Shown here piece by piece: positions 9,760 to 20,852 of a DNA stretch of 64,000 nucleotides. This DNA is from an uncultured Methylococcaceae bacterium (lineage in GTDB: Bacteria; Pseudomonadota; Gammaproteobacteria; Methylococcales; Methylomonadaceae): positions 1-64,000 of the forward strand of contig CAIYRS010000050.1 of the NCBI GenBank assembly GCA_903928685.1, in the 5' to 3' direction. The position numbers were made by a program, and so were the translations under genes. Numbering within the stretch: the stretch's first letter is position 1; every line of letters begins with the position of its first letter. The notes under the pieces are model-generated. The model was not told the DNA's origin. It saw only the letters and a list, made by a program, of their open reading frames with translations, and did not search any database.

Positions 9760-11451
9760 TCAATTGATTTGTTCAATCCCTGGTCGCATCGCCCCACCCA
9801 TTGCCGGATCACCTGTGCCTTGGGTAAATGACAGTGCTAGATATGCGGGCGGCTGTTCGCCCAACAACAAGTATAGGTTAGCTAGATTTAAACGGAATTG
9901 TTTTTCAAAACTACTAACGGCTTCACCTGGATTGTAATCGCCAAACCACCAAAACCAATCCGAACCTTCGCAAACCGCTAATTGCAATTGCGCCGCCTGA
10001 AGCTGCTTGTCATCCAGCCGCCTATCGGCAACGGCTTTATCGTACGCTTTTTTGACATCGCCTAACATATCCCAACCCCGATTTTTATCGGCATCACCAA
10101 TCCAGGTTGAGAATGTGCCATAAACCCAACTACCTGCGACAAGCTTAACCAGCGGCTTTACGGAAACTTGTTTTAAGCATTCGGAAAAGGTGGTTAATTC
10201 AATGGCAGGATGTGCAGCAAGTTGCTGGTATAAGGCTTGGAGAAAATGGTAGCCATTTTCAGAAAAATGTTCCCAGGCATTTTCGCCATCCATGATTATG
10301 GAAACCACGCTATCGTCGGTGTTGACGGCAATAATGTTTTCCAGATGACGAATAAAATCCGCCACAGCATCATCGGCATGCCATTTTGAATAGGAAAAGC
10401 CGATTAAATCCGACAAGCCATCATCCCGAAAAAAACAGGCAATATTGCTGTCTTCGAGTGTAAATGGGTGATAAATACTGGCAGGCGCGGCGTTTTCAGC
10501 CCGGCGTAAGCTGTTATGCAATACCGAACCGCCGCTGGCTGTCCACGCAAAACCGCATTCACCGAGAATTTTTAAGGTTTGTTCACTAATGCTGCCTTCA
10601 GAAGGCCAACAGCCTTGGGGTTCAAAACCAAAAAATCGTTTGAATACCGCAAGCCCCTTAGCCAACTGCCAATGCACCCGTTCGAGACCGCCGGGATAGG
10701 CAGGCAATTCTGGCAACTTCGCTTCCGGCATGGCCTGATGAGTCGTGTTCAGATCCAGTAATAGCGGCATGATGGGATGGGCATACGGCGTCACCGACAA
10801 TTCTACTTGACCACGACGCGCCAAATGCTGATAGCGGCAGATGACGTTTTCTAATAGTTCGCCGATGATGACAAGCAATTCCAAGCGGTCGTGCAGCGTG
10901 TAATCGCTAGCTTTATAGATTAGATGCTGAATACGGACATCACTTAACTTGACGGTTTCCCCCATCCACGCCAAGTGGTACCAAACCACCATGTCACAGA
11001 GATATTGGTGTTTGATATATTTTAAAGCCTGAAAATTTTGCTCCAACCAAGCCGCCATCTCCGCCAGTTTTTGGAAGGCTGGATAGCGGTTGATTTGCCG
11101 ATCGCGGTTTGCACGCAGGCAGTCTTTTATCAGCTTAAGGGTTTCTTCCGGATTTTCTGGCAAGGTTTCACTGACTAAAGCCATCAACAACGGGTCCTTA
11201 AGCACGTTACGGTGCTGTAAATAACCGCCAACTTGTTGGGCATAATCTTCAATTTGTTCCAACAAAATTGGCGCAAAATTAACGACCGCCTTAGCCTCTG
11301 GCACTGCCTCCAAATGTGCCGCCATATCCACATAGTCTTTAATAACATGTAGGTAAGTCCAAGGTAATTGGAACTCACCCGTCTGTAAATCACGGTATTC
11401 TGGCTGGTGCATATGCCAGCACAATACCAACTTAAGTTTCGGCAACGACAC
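9760..11451 (-). CDS. Glycoside hydrolase family 57 protein
   Basis: Alpha-glucan-active GH57 enzyme, either an alpha-amylase or a 4-alpha-glucanotransferase/branching type; specificity cannot be read from sequence. Conserved family motifs are present: HMHQP (residues 13-17), GCWPSEG with the nucleophile Glu (about 278), and DGENAWEHF with the general-acid Asp. The 563-aa length fits single-domain members. It lies between glgC (4 bp away) and malQ on the same strand. Since a GH13 branching enzyme (glgB) is encoded nearby, a branching role would be redundant and a depolymerising or transglycosylating role seems more likely. That is inference. Confidence 0.9.
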   Translation of the reverse strand: MSLPKLKLVLCWHMHQPEYRDLQTGEFQLPWTYLHVIKDYVDMAAHLEAVPEAKAVVNFAPILLEQIEDYAQQVGGYLQHRNVLKDPLLMALVSETLPENPEETLKLIKDCLRANRDRQINRYPAFQKLAEMAAWLEQNFQALKYIKHQYLCDMVVWYHLAWMGETVKLSDVRIQHLIYKASDYTLHDRLELLVIIGELLENVICRYQHLARRGQVELSVTPYAHPIMPLLLDLNTTHQAMPEAKLPELPAYPGGLERVHWQLAKGLAVFKRFFGFEPQGCWPSEGSISEQTLKILGECGFAWTASGGSVLHNSLRRAENAAPASIYHPFTLEDSNIACFFRDDGLSDLIGFSYSKWHADDAVADFIRHLENIIAVNTDDSVVSIIMDGENAWEHFSENGYHFLQALYQQLAAHPAIELTTFSECLKQVSVKPLVKLVAGSWVYGTFSTWIGDADKNRGWDMLGDVKKAYDKAVADRRLDDKQLQAAQLQLAVCEGSDWFWWFGDYNPGEAVSSFEKQFRLNLANLYLLLGEQPPAYLALSFTQGTGDPAMGGAMRPGIEQIN

Positions 11452-11455
11452 TTGC

Positions 11456-12724
11456 TTACCTGACGTAGTGTAAGCGTTGACCTAACATATCTGGGGTAAC
11501 CAAAACCACACCGCCAGCACTGACATGAAAACGTTTTGCATCTTCCTCAAGATTTTCCCCGATCACCATGCCTTCTGGTATTTGGCAACCGCGTTCGACG
11601 ATGGCTTTGGTAATGCGGCAATGGCGACCCACATTGACATCCGGCAATAAAATAGAATCTTGGACGATGCTGTAGGAGTTAACCCGAACATTGGAAAACA
11701 GTAATGAGTGGCGGATTTTTGAGCCAGAAACAATACAGCCGCCAGAAACCATAGAATCCACCGCTTGACCACGACGCTCATCATCATCAAAGACGAATTT
11801 AGCGGGTGGGGTTTGCGCTTGGTACGTCCAAATAGGCCAAGTTTTATCGTACAGATTCAAATCTGGTTTAACACCGATCAATTCCATATTGGCTGACCAA
11901 TAGGCATCAATAGTACCCACATCGCGCCAGTAACTTTGCTGACCGCTTTGCATATCCAAGAATGGATAGGCATTGACGATATATTTATCGATTACCGAAG
12001 GAATAATATCTTTACCAAAATCATGGCTGGAGCCTTTGGTGTCGGCATCTTTAATAAGCTGTTCAAACAAGAAACCCGCATTGAAAATATAAATACCCAT
12101 AGAGGCTAAAGCGCTATCGGTACGGCCTGGCATAACTGGGGGATTTTCCGGTTTTTCTACGAAAGCACGGACACGACGGTTGTCATCCACATCCATCACC
12201 CCAAACGCGGTGGCATCTTGCAATGACACTTCAATACAGCCAATGGTCAGATCGGCTTTTTGCGCGACGTGGTCGGCAAGCATGGCGGAGTAATCCATCT
12301 TATAGATATGGTCGCCAGCTAATACCAAAATAAATTCTGGACTGCGGGTACGCAAAATATCAATGTTTTGGAAAATGGCATCGGCAGTGCCTTGATACCA
12401 AGAGTTTTCATCATGGCGTTGTTGTGCTGGCATCAAATCCACGTATTCGCCAAACTCACCGCGTAAAAATCCCCAACCTTGCTGAATATGGCGGATTAAC
12501 GAGTCGGCCTTGTATTGCGTCAACACACCGATTTTACGGATGCCGGAATTGATACAGTTGGATAACGGGAAATCAATAATACGGAACTTGCCACCAAACG
12601 GCACAGCAGGCTTAGCCCGCCAATCAGTCATATTCATTAATCGTGAACCGCGCCCACCAGCTAAGATAAGTGCAATAGTGTTTCGAGTTAAGTGATTCAG
12701 GTTTTGGTTGGTTGAATCAGACAT
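11456..12724 (-). CDS. glgC: Glucose-1-phosphate adenylyltransferase
   Basis: ADP-glucose pyrophosphorylase, the committing step of glycogen synthesis. The N-terminal catalytic fold shows GGRGSRL followed by [15 protein letters not shown] (nucleotide and regulatory contacts) and [11 protein letters not shown]. The C-terminal third has the left-handed beta-helix hexapeptide pattern. 422 aa is normal for the bacterial homotetramer. It is the first gene of the minus unit and is divergent from glgB across about 90 bp, so the two glycogen units probably share a promoter region. Confidence 0.97.
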   Translation of the reverse strand: MSDSTNQNLNHLTRNTIALILAGGRGSRLMNMTDWRAKPAVPFGGKFRIIDFPLSNCINSGIRKIGVLTQYKADSLIRHIQQGWGFLRGEFGEYVDLMPAQQRHDENSWYQGTADAIFQNIDILRTRSPEFILVLAGDHIYKMDYSAMLADHVAQKADLTIGCIEVSLQDATAFGVMDVDDNRRVRAFVEKPENPPVMPGRTDSALASMGIYIFNAGFLFEQLIKDADTKGSSHDFGKDIIPSVIDKYIVNAYPFLDMQSGQQSYWRDVGTIDAYWSANMELIGVKPDLNLYDKTWPIWTYQAQTPPAKFVFDDDERRGQAVDSMVSGGCIVSGSKIRHSLLFSNVRVNSYSIVQDSILLPDVNVGRHCRITKAIVERGCQIPEGMVIGENLEEDAKRFHVSAGGVVLVTPDMLGQRLHYVR

Positions 12725-12815
12725 TTTTCTTCTCCCCGTGGAATAGATTCACAATTATTGTTCTGTTTGGTAACATTCTTCTGACTGTCATTTTACTACA
12801 TTGAGGCGAAACAAA

Positions 12816-14993
12816 GTGAAAAAGCAATTTAGCCATACCTTGGACGCTGATGCGATAAAGATTATTGGCGCTACACATCATGATCCTTTTTCAGTATTGG
12901 GTCGCCATAAAGACAAAAACCACACCCTAATCCGCGTATACCTGCCGTTCGCTGAAAGCGTCAGCTTGGCAGATACTGGCGCCGCATTTGAGCGCATCAT
13001 TGGCACTGACTTTTTTGACTATATCGCTAAGCCAGACGATTTACCAGCGCATTACCAATTATCTTGGCTAGACAAAGACGGTAACAGCCATCTTAGCTAT
13101 GACCCTTACGATTTTCTCCCGCAATTACCGGAATTTGACCAATACCTGTTTGGTGAAGGTAAGCATTGGCATATTTACCAAAAATTAGGCGCACATCTGC
13201 ACACTGTTGATGGCATTGATGGCGTATTGTTTGCCGTTTGGGCACCCAACGCCCAGCGCGTCAGCGTCGTAGGCGACTTCAACCGCTGGGACGGGCGTTG
13301 CAACCCCATGCGTAGCCTCGGCGGCAACGGCATTTGGGAATTGTTCATCCCTGGTATTACCGTCGGCGATTTGTACAAATATGAAATCTTAAGCCGCATC
13401 AACAACCAACTATTATTAAAAACTGACCCATACGGACAACAGTTTGAATTTCGCCCAAATACCTCATCCATTGTCGTCAACAAAAACAGTTTTGACTGGG
13501 ATGATACCGAATGGTTAGCCAACCGTGCCGACCGCGATTGGCTACATGAACCTATGTCAATTTATGAAGTGCATTTAGGCTCATGGCAACGCGACAACCA
13601 AGGCAACTTCCTCAGTTACCGCGAACTTGCCGAGCAATTGGTAGAGTATGTATCGCGTTTAGGCTTCACTCATATCGAATTATTGCCCGTCACCGAACAT
13701 CCTTTAGATGCTTCTTGGGGCTACCAGACCACTGGCTATTTTGCCCCGTCCAGCCGTCACGGCACGCCAGATGATTTCCGCTATTTTGTTAACCTGTTCC
13801 ACCAAAACGGCATCGGCGTCATCCTTGATTGGGTACCCGCACATTTCCCCAAAGATGCCTTTGCCTTAGCCCGATTTGATGGCAGCGCCTTATACGAACA
13901 CGAAGACCCACGCAAAGGCGAACACCGCGATTGGGGAACGTTGATTTACAACTACGGACGCAACGAAGTTAAAAACTTCCTGTTGGCAAGCGCCATGTTC
14001 TGGCTGGAAGAATTCCATCTGGATGGCTTACGCGTTGATGCAGTAGCCTCCATGCTGTACTTAGATTATTCCCGCAAAGCCAATGACTGGGTACCTAACC
14101 AATACGGCGGCAACGAAAACCTAGAAGCCATCGACTTTTTAAGAGAACTGAACAGCGTTACCCATAGCCAACATCCCGGCACAGTAATGATGGCGGAAGA
14201 ATCAACCGCATGGCCACAAGTCACCCGCCCCACATGGACTGGCGGCTTAGGCTTTTCTATGAAGTGGAATATGGGCTGGATGCACGACACCTTGTCGTAC
14301 ATCAGCCAAGAACCGATACACCGCAAATACCATCACGACAAACTCACTTTCGGCTTGCTCTACGCCTTCACCGAAAACTTTGCCCTACCCTTCTCGCACG
14401 ATGAAGTCGTGCATGGCAAAGGCTCACTACTCAACAAAATGCCCGGCGACCAATGGCAACGTTTCGCCAACCTGCGTTTACTGTACACCTTCATGTACAC
14501 CTATCCAGGCAAAAAACTGCTATTTATGGGCTGTGAATTTGGTCAAGGCACGGAATGGAATTTCAACAAACCCTTAGATTGGTATGTGCTGGATTATCCA
14601 CATCATCAGGGCATACAAACCTTGGTGAAAGACCTAAACCATTTGTACAAATCCGAACCGAGCTTGTACAAACATGATTTTGAACACCAAGGTTTTGATT
14701 GGATTGACTGCCACGATGTCGAGCAATCCATCGTCAGTTACCGCCGTAAGCATGAAGACAGCGAAGTTATCGTCATCCTCAACTTCACCCCGGTAGCCCG
14801 TGAAAATTACCGTATCGGCGTACCGCAAGCAGGCACCTATTCCGAAATTTTCAACTCCGACTCCACCTACTACGACGGCTCCAATGTCGGCAACAGCGTC
14901 GCCCACACAGAAGCGAGAGCATGGATGAACCAACCGTATTCCATCAACCTGACCTTGCCGCCATTAGCCGCCATTATCTTAAAAATCAACTAG
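12816..14993 (+). CDS. glgB: 1,4-alpha-glucan branching enzyme (GH13)
   Basis: Introduces alpha-1,6 branches into glycogen. It has an N-terminal CBM48-type module (about 100-200), then the GH13 barrel with DGLRVDAV (nucleophile Asp), MAEESTAWP (acid Glu) and [14 protein letters not shown] chose GTG at 12816 because GAGGCG lies seven bases upstream. A TTG at 12801 would add five residues but would put the ribosome-binding site inside the gene. The protein is then 725 aa, the usual bacterial size. glgA follows on the same strand. Confidence 0.95.
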   Translation: MKKQFSHTLDADAIKIIGATHHDPFSVLGRHKDKNHTLIRVYLPFAESVSLADTGAAFERIIGTDFFDYIAKPDDLPAHYQLSWLDKDGNSHLSYDPYDFLPQLPEFDQYLFGEGKHWHIYQKLGAHLHTVDGIDGVLFAVWAPNAQRVSVVGDFNRWDGRCNPMRSLGGNGIWELFIPGITVGDLYKYEILSRINNQLLLKTDPYGQQFEFRPNTSSIVVNKNSFDWDDTEWLANRADRDWLHEPMSIYEVHLGSWQRDNQGNFLSYRELAEQLVEYVSRLGFTHIELLPVTEHPLDASWGYQTTGYFAPSSRHGTPDDFRYFVNLFHQNGIGVILDWVPAHFPKDAFALARFDGSALYEHEDPRKGEHRDWGTLIYNYGRNEVKNFLLASAMFWLEEFHLDGLRVDAVASMLYLDYSRKANDWVPNQYGGNENLEAIDFLRELNSVTHSQHPGTVMMAEESTAWPQVTRPTWTGGLGFSMKWNMGWMHDTLSYISQEPIHRKYHHDKLTFGLLYAFTENFALPFSHDEVVHGKGSLLNKMPGDQWQRFANLRLLYTFMYTYPGKKLLFMGCEFGQGTEWNFNKPLDWYVLDYPHHQGIQTLVKDLNHLYKSEPSLYKHDFEHQGFDWIDCHDVEQSIVSYRRKHEDSEVIVILNFTPVARENYRIGVPQAGTYSEIFNSDSTYYDGSNVGNSVAHTEARAWMNQPYSINLTLPPLAAIILKIN

Positions 14994-15126
14994 CCTATCT
15001 CGGCCTGTCAGCAGATAACCCTGTTTGCAGGCCGAAAAATACTACACATCCGGGCATGAGTGCGTCAGTAAAAGCGTACTTAAAACGCCAGCCATAAATA
15101 CAACCGGATGTGGCAAAGGAAGCGAC

Positions 15127-16590
15127 ATGAAAAAAATCCTATTTGTTACCAGCGAAGCCCATCCGTTAATAAAAACGGGCGGCCTTGCAGACGTCTCCGG
15201 CAGCTTACCCAAAGCCTTGGCAGAATTATCCCAAGACGTGCGGATATTACTCCCCAACTACCAAGCCTTAAAAATCCAAGGACAACCCAAATTAATCAGC
15301 ACCTTAAAAGTTGATAATTGCCAAGTTGAAATTTTGGAAACCCTGTTGCCAGACAGCAGCATTCCCGTCTGGTTAGTTGATTACCCAGAATTCTTTGACC
15401 TACCTGGAAACCCTTACAACGATGCCCAAGGCCAAGCTTGGCCTAACAATGCCCAACGCTTTGCACTGTTTTGCCGGATAGCCGTGGAAATTGCCATGAA
15501 CCGGGCGCAACTGGATTGGCAACCTGATATTGTCCATTGCAACGACTGGCAAACCGGATTAGTACCGGCGCTGTTATCGCTAGAAAAAAACCGCCCCGCA
15601 AGCGTGTTCACCATCCACAACATGGCCTACCAAGGTATATTTCCTGCCGCTGATGTCATCTCCCTCAACTTGCCAGGGCAATTATGGAATCCGGATGGCT
15701 TGGAATTTTACGACATGCTGTCCTTTATCAAAGGTGGCATTGTTTATGCCGACCACATCAGCACCGTCAGCCCAACCTATGCTTTAGAAATCCAAACCCC
15801 CGAATTTGGCTGCGGCTTAGAAGGCCTGTTGTCGCATAGAAAAGCCGCACTTAGCGGCATCATCAACGGTATTGACTTGGAACAATGGAATCCCGCCAGC
15901 GACCCGTACCTAGACCACCACTACCAAAGCAAAACCCTCGCCGACAAACAAGCCAACAAAACCGCTTTACAACAGCAACTGGGTTTGCCTGTCGACAGCA
16001 ACGTGCCGTTACTAGGGCTCATCAGCCGTTTGGTAGCGCAAAAAGGCATCGATTTGATTTTAGAATGCCTGCCAGAATTACTAGAAATGCCCATACAACT
16101 GGTATTTTTAGGCGCAGGCGACAGCGCTTTCGAGCAACAATTGCAAACCCAAGCGGATTTACATCCCGAAAAAATTGCCCTCAGCCTTGGTTATGACGAA
16201 CGCCTCGCGCATTTGATTGAAGCTGGCGCAGACATCTTCCTGATGCCCTCCCGTTTTGAACCATGCGGACTTAACCAAATGTACAGCCAACGTTACGGCA
16301 CCATCCCCATCGTCCGTAAAACTGGCGGCCTCGCCGACACCGTCACCGACAGCCTGCCCCACAGCATCGCCGACAAAACCGCCAGTGGCATCAGCTTTAA
16401 CGAAGCCGGCGCTGGATCATTACTAGAAGCCATCAAACGCTGCTTATTGCTGTACAACCAACCCAGCACCTGGAAAAAAATACAAACCAACGCCATGCGG
16501 AAAGATTTTTCTTGGCGGCAAAGTGCGGAAAAGTACTTGCAGCTGTATACAAGCATTCAGTCTGAAAATAAGCCACATGAAAGCGCTTAA
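15127..16590 (+). CDS. glgA: Glycogen synthase (ADP-glucose)
   Basis: GT5 glycosyltransferase extending alpha-1,4-glucan from ADP-glucose. The substrate motif KTGGL is at K16 when translation starts at 15127, and the C-terminal half carries the PSRFEPCGLNQMYSQRYG segment diagnostic of GT5 synthases. ATG 15127 is preceded by AAAGGA with a 6-bp spacer and gives the standard MKKILFVTSEA start. The open frame runs upstream to 15025, but those 34 residues match nothing. 487 aa is normal. A strong terminator follows. Confidence 0.96.
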   Translation: MKKILFVTSEAHPLIKTGGLADVSGSLPKALAELSQDVRILLPNYQALKIQGQPKLISTLKVDNCQVEILETLLPDSSIPVWLVDYPEFFDLPGNPYNDAQGQAWPNNAQRFALFCRIAVEIAMNRAQLDWQPDIVHCNDWQTGLVPALLSLEKNRPASVFTIHNMAYQGIFPAADVISLNLPGQLWNPDGLEFYDMLSFIKGGIVYADHISTVSPTYALEIQTPEFGCGLEGLLSHRKAALSGIINGIDLEQWNPASDPYLDHHYQSKTLADKQANKTALQQQLGLPVDSNVPLLGLISRLVAQKGIDLILECLPELLEMPIQLVFLGAGDSAFEQQLQTQADLHPEKIALSLGYDERLAHLIEAGADIFLMPSRFEPCGLNQMYSQRYGTIPIVRKTGGLADTVTDSLPHSIADKTASGISFNEAGAGSLLEAIKRCLLLYNQPSTWKKIQTNAMRKDFSWRQSAEKYLQLYTSIQSENKPHESA

Positions 16591-16634
16591 ATTTGAGAAG
16601 ATTACGGAATAGGCTATTTGCCTTTTAACAGCTG

Positions 16635-16673
16635 AAAAAAAGAAAGGGAGCTTAAGCTCCCTTTCTTTTTTTT
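16635..16673 (+). terminator. Rho-independent terminator after glgA
   Basis: A hairpin with arms GAAAGGGAGC and GCTCCCTTTC around TTAA is followed by a run of T and flanked by A residues on the 5' side. It could also work on the other strand. It closes the glgBA unit. Confidence 0.92.
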
Positions 16674-16727
16674 GCAGTGGGTTGAATCTGAAATTCCGGT
16701 TGGTAAAGTTGGCTGCAAACCTAGCGT

Positions 16728-16797
16728 TCAGTCAATTTCGTTGTGACGAATGCAAATAGACCTGTCAGGTTTTAAAAACCTGACAGGTCTTGTTATT
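16728..16797 (+). repeat. 70-bp dispersed palindromic element, copy 1
   Basis: A palindrome with arms AGACCTGTCAGGTTTT and complement, plus a conserved left flank (TCAGTCAATTTCGTT, then TGCAAATA) and right flank (TTGTTAT). The same asymmetric unit occurs inverted at 55438-55506, so the conserved block is longer than the hairpin itself. Function is unknown; it may be a REP/MITE-like element. Confidence 0.75.
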
Positions 16798-16807
16798 CGA
16801 TCAACTG

Positions 16808-16849
16808 TCGTAGGGTAGGCAAACAGCTTTATCGTTTGCCCACCTTACT
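16808..16849. repeat. GTAGGGTAGGC-type imperfect palindrome
   Basis: GTAGGGTAGGCAAAC is followed after a short loop by GTTTGCCCACCTTA, an imperfect inverted repeat. It resembles the GTAGGGTGGGC palindromes at 46222-46252 and 48556-48582. It lies just downstream of the RTX gene, where it could also serve as a weak terminator. Confidence 0.5.
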
Positions 16850-16869
16850 TATCGGAAAATAGCTAAAGA

Positions 16870-19338
16870 TTAGGCAAAACTAAAATCAGCCAACGCAGTT
16901 TGCGCCACACCTTGCAGTGACCCGAGTAAAGTTAGTTCAACAGTACTAACCACTGCGTCGTTACCCGCCGATTTGAACTGATAAAACACCGTGTCCGCGC
17001 CGTTATCGACCACAAACAGACGGCTGTCGCCTACAGCATAAGCACTAGCGGCAGAACCAATATTAGCAGCTGCTTTGGCAGTGGTAATTGTGCCGACAAT
17101 ATTCGGCGTTACCACTACCAGCTCCGCCAACTTAGAAAAACCGCCCTTGGTATTTATAAGTGCAGCATTGTCGATAATGTGATCGCTATTTCCGATCTTG
17201 ATCCCTGCCAAGCCATCCAAGAACTGCAACTTGTCCGTACCGGAAACAAAATCCGTTACCCTGTCCACACCGCCAACAGTCGTGCTAAAAATAAAGGTAT
17301 CGCTACCCAAACCACCTTTAAGCACATCCGCACCAGCACCGCCGTTTAAGACGTTATTAGCCGCATTGCCAATCAACGTGTTGCCTAAAGCATTGCCCGT
17401 ACCGTTGATATTGTCTGCATCCGTCAGGGTAAGCCTTTCAATATTCGCCGCCAAAGTATAAGTGACAGAACTTATTACCGTGTCAGTACCTTCGCCGACA
17501 TTTTCAATAACGCTGTCGGCGACATTGTCGACAATATAAAGGTCATTGGCCAAACCGCCTGTCAGTGTATCTGCGTCAGCACCGCCGTTAAGTGTGTCGT
17601 TGCCGTCACCGCCCACCAACGCATTGGCGGCACTGTTGCCTGTCAGCTCATTTGCAAGCTCATTGCCTGTGCCGTTGATGGCAGTCGTCCCGGTCAAGGT
17701 CAGGTTTTCGACATTTGCCGCCAAGGCATAAGTGACCGAACTTTTCACAGTGTCTGTACCTTCGTTACTATTTTCAACAACGCGGTCACCGACGTTGTCG
17801 ACAGTATAAAGATCATTGCCCAAGCCGCCTGTCATTGTATCTAAACCAGCACCGCCGTTGAGCGTGTCGTTGCCAGCAAAGCCGTTGAGTGTGTCATCGC
17901 CAGCGCGGCCAATTAGGGTGTCATCGCCGGATGTGCCGTTCAGGGTAAGGCTTGGGAAAAAAGCGACAACGTCGTTGGTGCTGATGTCGGCACCGCTAAC
18001 CACACCGGAGCTTATTAGGCTGGCTACTACACCGCTATCGCCGCCAGTTAAATAATGCCCCCAAGTGACCACTGAGCCGTCCGCACGCAACGCGGCAAAG
18101 GCATAATCGGTGGAATAAATTTGCGTCACATCAATTGTCCCGTCGAGCAATGCCGCCACAGCACTGCTATCACCGCCTTGGGATTCATATCCCCAAGTCA
18201 CTACCGAGCCGTCCGCGCGCAATGCGGCGAAAGCGCCTAATGTGGAATAAACTTGCGTTACATCAGTTGTGCCGTCGAGCAGTGCCGCCACCGCACTGCT
18301 ATCACCACCGACAAAATCACTTCCCCAAGTGACCACCGAACCGTCTACACGCAAGGCGGCGAAAGAAGCATCTGTGGAATAAATTTGCTTGACATCGGTT
18401 GTGCCGTCGAGCATTGCCGCCACCGTACTGCTATAGCTACCAAACTCCCCCCAAGTGACCACCGAGCCGTCGGCACGCAATGCGGCGAAGTCATACGATG
18501 TAGAATAAATTTGCGTGACATCGGTTGCGCCGTCGATATCTGCCGCCACCGCACTGCTATCACCACCGAAGCCGCCATACCCCCCCCAAGTGACTACCGA
18601 TCCGTCGATACGCAAGGCGGCAAAGGCATAAATTGTAGAATAAATTTGTGTCACAGCGGTTGTGCCGTCGAGTAGTGCCGCTACTGCGCTGCTGTTACCG
18701 CCACTACCCCCATTCCCCCAAGTGACCACCGAGCCGTCGGCGCGCAAAGCGGCGAAAGCGCCTGTTGTGGAATAAATTTGTGTTACATTGGTTGTCCCGT
18801 TGAGCAGTCCCGCCGCCACACTGCCCCAAGTAACCACCGAGCCGTCCGCACGCAAGGCGACAAAGTCATACTGCGTGGAAAAAATTTGCGTCACATCGAT
18901 TGTGCCGTTTAGTAGTGCAGCTACTGCACTACTATCACCGCCAGTACCCCCATCCCCCCAAGTGACCACCGAGCCGTCCGCACGCAACGCGGCAAAGGCA
19001 TACAGTGTGGAATAAATTTGCCTCACATCAGTTGTACCGTCGAGCAGTGCCGCCACCGCACTGCTGTCACCGCCTAAAAAACCATCCCCCCAAGTCACCA
19101 CTGAGCCGTCCGCACGCAACGCGGCAAAAGCATGGGTGGCTGAATAAATTTGCGTCACATCGGTTGTGCCGTCGAGCTTTGCCGCCACCGCGCTGTTGTT
19201 ACCACCGTTTGAGTCACGCCCCCAAGTGACCACCGAGCCATCAGCTTTGATGACGGCGAAGGCCTGTGAGTTTTTGTATTCCCCCAAGCTGTGTCCTGGA
19301 AATAATTGCGTGTTATTGGTTTTTGTTACTGAAGCCAT
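16870..19338 (-). CDS. Large RTX protein with RCC1-like repeats
   Basis: Predicted secreted calcium-binding protein of 822 aa. The N-terminal 470 residues hold ten repeats of about 36-45 aa built around [12 protein letters not shown] and VTQIYST, resembling RCC1-type beta-propeller repeats. Then come RTX nonapeptides (GDDTLNG, GNDTLNG and variants) in three blocks, interleaved with [13 protein letters not shown]-type spacers. A C-terminal region ending ADFSFA fits a type I secretion signal. There is no N-terminal signal peptide, consistent with type I export, but no transporter genes are nearby. The function is unknown: adhesin, surface layer or enzyme-less scaffold are all possible. Repeat number may vary between strains. 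Confidence 0.85.
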   Translation of the reverse strand: MASVTKTNNTQLFPGHSLGEYKNSQAFAVIKADGSVVTWGRDSNGGNNSAVAAKLDGTTDVTQIYSATHAFAALRADGSVVTWGDGFLGGDSSAVAALLDGTTDVRQIYSTLYAFAALRADGSVVTWGDGGTGGDSSAVAALLNGTIDVTQIFSTQYDFVALRADGSVVTWGSVAAGLLNGTTNVTQIYSTTGAFAALRADGSVVTWGNGGSGGNSSAVAALLDGTTAVTQIYSTIYAFAALRIDGSVVTWGGYGGFGGDSSAVAADIDGATDVTQIYSTSYDFAALRADGSVVTWGEFGSYSSTVAAMLDGTTDVKQIYSTDASFAALRVDGSVVTWGSDFVGGDSSAVAALLDGTTDVTQVYSTLGAFAALRADGSVVTWGYESQGGDSSAVAALLDGTIDVTQIYSTDYAFAALRADGSVVTWGHYLTGGDSGVVASLISSGVVSGADISTNDVVAFFPSLTLNGTSGDDTLIGRAGDDTLNGFAGNDTLNGGAGLDTMTGGLGNDLYTVDNVGDRVVENSNEGTDTVKSSVTYALAANVENLTLTGTTAINGTGNELANELTGNSAANALVGGDGNDTLNGGADADTLTGGLANDLYIVDNVADSVIENVGEGTDTVISSVTYTLAANIERLTLTDADNINGTGNALGNTLIGNAANNVLNGGAGADVLKGGLGSDTFIFSTTVGGVDRVTDFVSGTDKLQFLDGLAGIKIGNSDHIIDNAALINTKGGFSKLAELVVVTPNIVGTITTAKAAANIGSAASAYAVGDSRLFVVDNGADTVFYQFKSAGNDAVVSTVELTLLGSLQGVAQTALADFSFA

Positions 19339-20032
19339 ATTATTCGACCTTTAGATATTGTTTATTTGAAAGTTTTTGTTGTTTAACGCAAATGAAGCTG
19401 AACCTTTCGAATTTTGAATTAAAATTAGCAACCCTTGGGTTTATAACCTATTTTTGATAAAAACCTAACAAAATAAAAATAATTGGCATTTATGATGAAA
19501 CTAGCGCGTATACAGAGATAGCGTAATATGCAGTTTTACTTTGGTTACCAAGCTCCGGCTTGGTAACCAAGATATTGGAAGCTCTAGCTTCGAGAAGGAA
19601 GGGGGCTAGAGCCTCCGAAACTGCATTCTCAAGGGGCAACTTGAATGAAACTGTTTTATTGCTTTCCAGCACACCTTCAAGCTATGGTAGTAGAGTAAAC
19701 GGCAGGATAATGCGCTCGTATTGGCTGTGCTTGAAATTACCGCATAGCAAATCGGATAAAGAACAGATGAAGGCAGCGAGGTTATTGGTGTTTTGGGTAA
19801 TGACGTGAAGCGGCTATTGGGATTTACACCAATGTATCTTCCATTACTTTCTTACATGGGATTTAGGCTGTTTAAGCAATGTAATAAAGGAAGCAGCAAA
19901 GCGGTGTTATCCGGTCAATGCTGCTAAAACAGTTGATGTATAACGAGGGACGATTATAGCCGAAGTCGTTTGTTGTAGCGGTATTGAATTGTCCTTGATG
20001 GTTGAGGCAAGGACATTTCCAGATTGGGGTAG
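19339..20032. other. 694-bp gap holding a palindromic repeat
   Basis: Between the divergently placed RTX gene and the gene ending at 20033. The central part is a family-B dispersed repeat (listed separately). Short open frames here (19490-19672 minus, 19560-19808 plus) run through the repeat and have no recognisable product. The stretch 19650-20030 shows nothing I can name. Confidence 0.5.
19542..19648. repeat. Family-B structured repeat (TTACCAAGC type)
   Basis: A first hairpin TTGGTTACCAAGC/GCTTGGTAACCAA is followed by GAAGCTCTAGCTTC, GGGGCTAGAGCC, the block AACTGCATTC and a decayed final arm. The same order of elements occurs at 38568-38672 and, with different stem sequences, at 46101-46218, 48363-48455 and 51510-51628. 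Confidence 0.7.
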
Positions 20033-20581
20033 TTAAACGCCAGGCTGTGCGTCAATGGTAGCCTGCATTATTTCGCGTTTTAATTTGGTAGCGGAAGTTT
20101 GATATTTTTCAATATACAGATTCCGCAAAGCTACCGATTTTGATATTGCCAACTGCAAACGTTCTTCTGTGAAGTTATTGTCTGAGGCAATATAGACTTG
20201 AGTATTTTTAGATTTTCCACCATGTACAGGTAAGGTCACCTGCAAATAATGGCTTGCGGTTGAACGGCCTTTACGTAACCGCTGAAATGGTCCTGAAATA
20301 CCTGAAGGCAAGGTTGAAGATTTCCTTGTCGATATTTTCTGTCTAATCCCTGTAGGCGCGGGTAATGTCGCTATACGATGGTTTAGCTCATTAACAGCTT
20401 TTGACAGGGCTAGCTCTGCACCAGTACCGTTTGCGGTATGGTCAGAGAAAAACTTCCAAGGTTTACCATACCGGACTTGCCACCCGTGGGTGGTTTTAGC
20501 ACCAAGTATATCTATCCTAACTATGTGCTTTGGCACATCAAACGCCATTCCATTGAAAATTTTAATCTTCCTAAATTCCAT
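20033..20581 (-). CDS. Hypothetical protein, basic, 182 aa
   Basis: I do not recognise this protein. It is lysine/arginine-rich (KISTRKSS, LRKGRSTAS) and has a tyrosine/tryptophan-containing N-terminal half (GWQVRYGKPWKFF). Its helical C-terminus (EERLQLAISKSVALRNLYIEKYQ-like) ends without membrane segments, so it is probably cytosolic and possibly nucleic-acid binding. I chose ATG 20581 because GAGAGG lies 12 bases upstream; an ATG 19 codons earlier has no site. It stands alone, with a 270-bp AT-rich gap upstream. That base composition and the isolation hint at acquisition by transfer. Confidence 0.6.
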   Translation of the reverse strand: MEFRKIKIFNGMAFDVPKHIVRIDILGAKTTHGWQVRYGKPWKFFSDHTANGTGAELALSKAVNELNHRIATLPAPTGIRQKISTRKSSTLPSGISGPFQRLRKGRSTASHYLQVTLPVHGGKSKNTQVYIASDNNFTEERLQLAISKSVALRNLYIEKYQTSATKLKREIMQATIDAQPGV

Positions 20582-20852
20582 AGAATTAATAACACCTCTC
20601 AAAAGTAAATTTAATATTGTAACAAAATTTAGTATCACTAAAGATGAATAAACATGAACAGTCCATTTATATATTCATTCTTTACATATATCGCATATTA
20701 TAAATTTTTCAAGAAAAACTTGAATTACCACTGATTATTCATTAACAAACTTTGACTGCACCAACATTTTGGCGGATTATTAACAACGACGACAAACCAT
20801 CACGTATTTGCAACATCTTGTTGCAAGGCATCACTTACTAATTGGAAATCCT

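Noticed and set aside
17900-19250. Regular DNA repeats that could suggest a CRISPR array
   Set aside because: They are in-frame coding repeats of the RTX/RCC1-like protein with about 130-bp period and no unique spacers.
19560-19808. 82-aa plus-strand frame
   Set aside because: It reads through a family-B palindrome and has no recognisable protein features.
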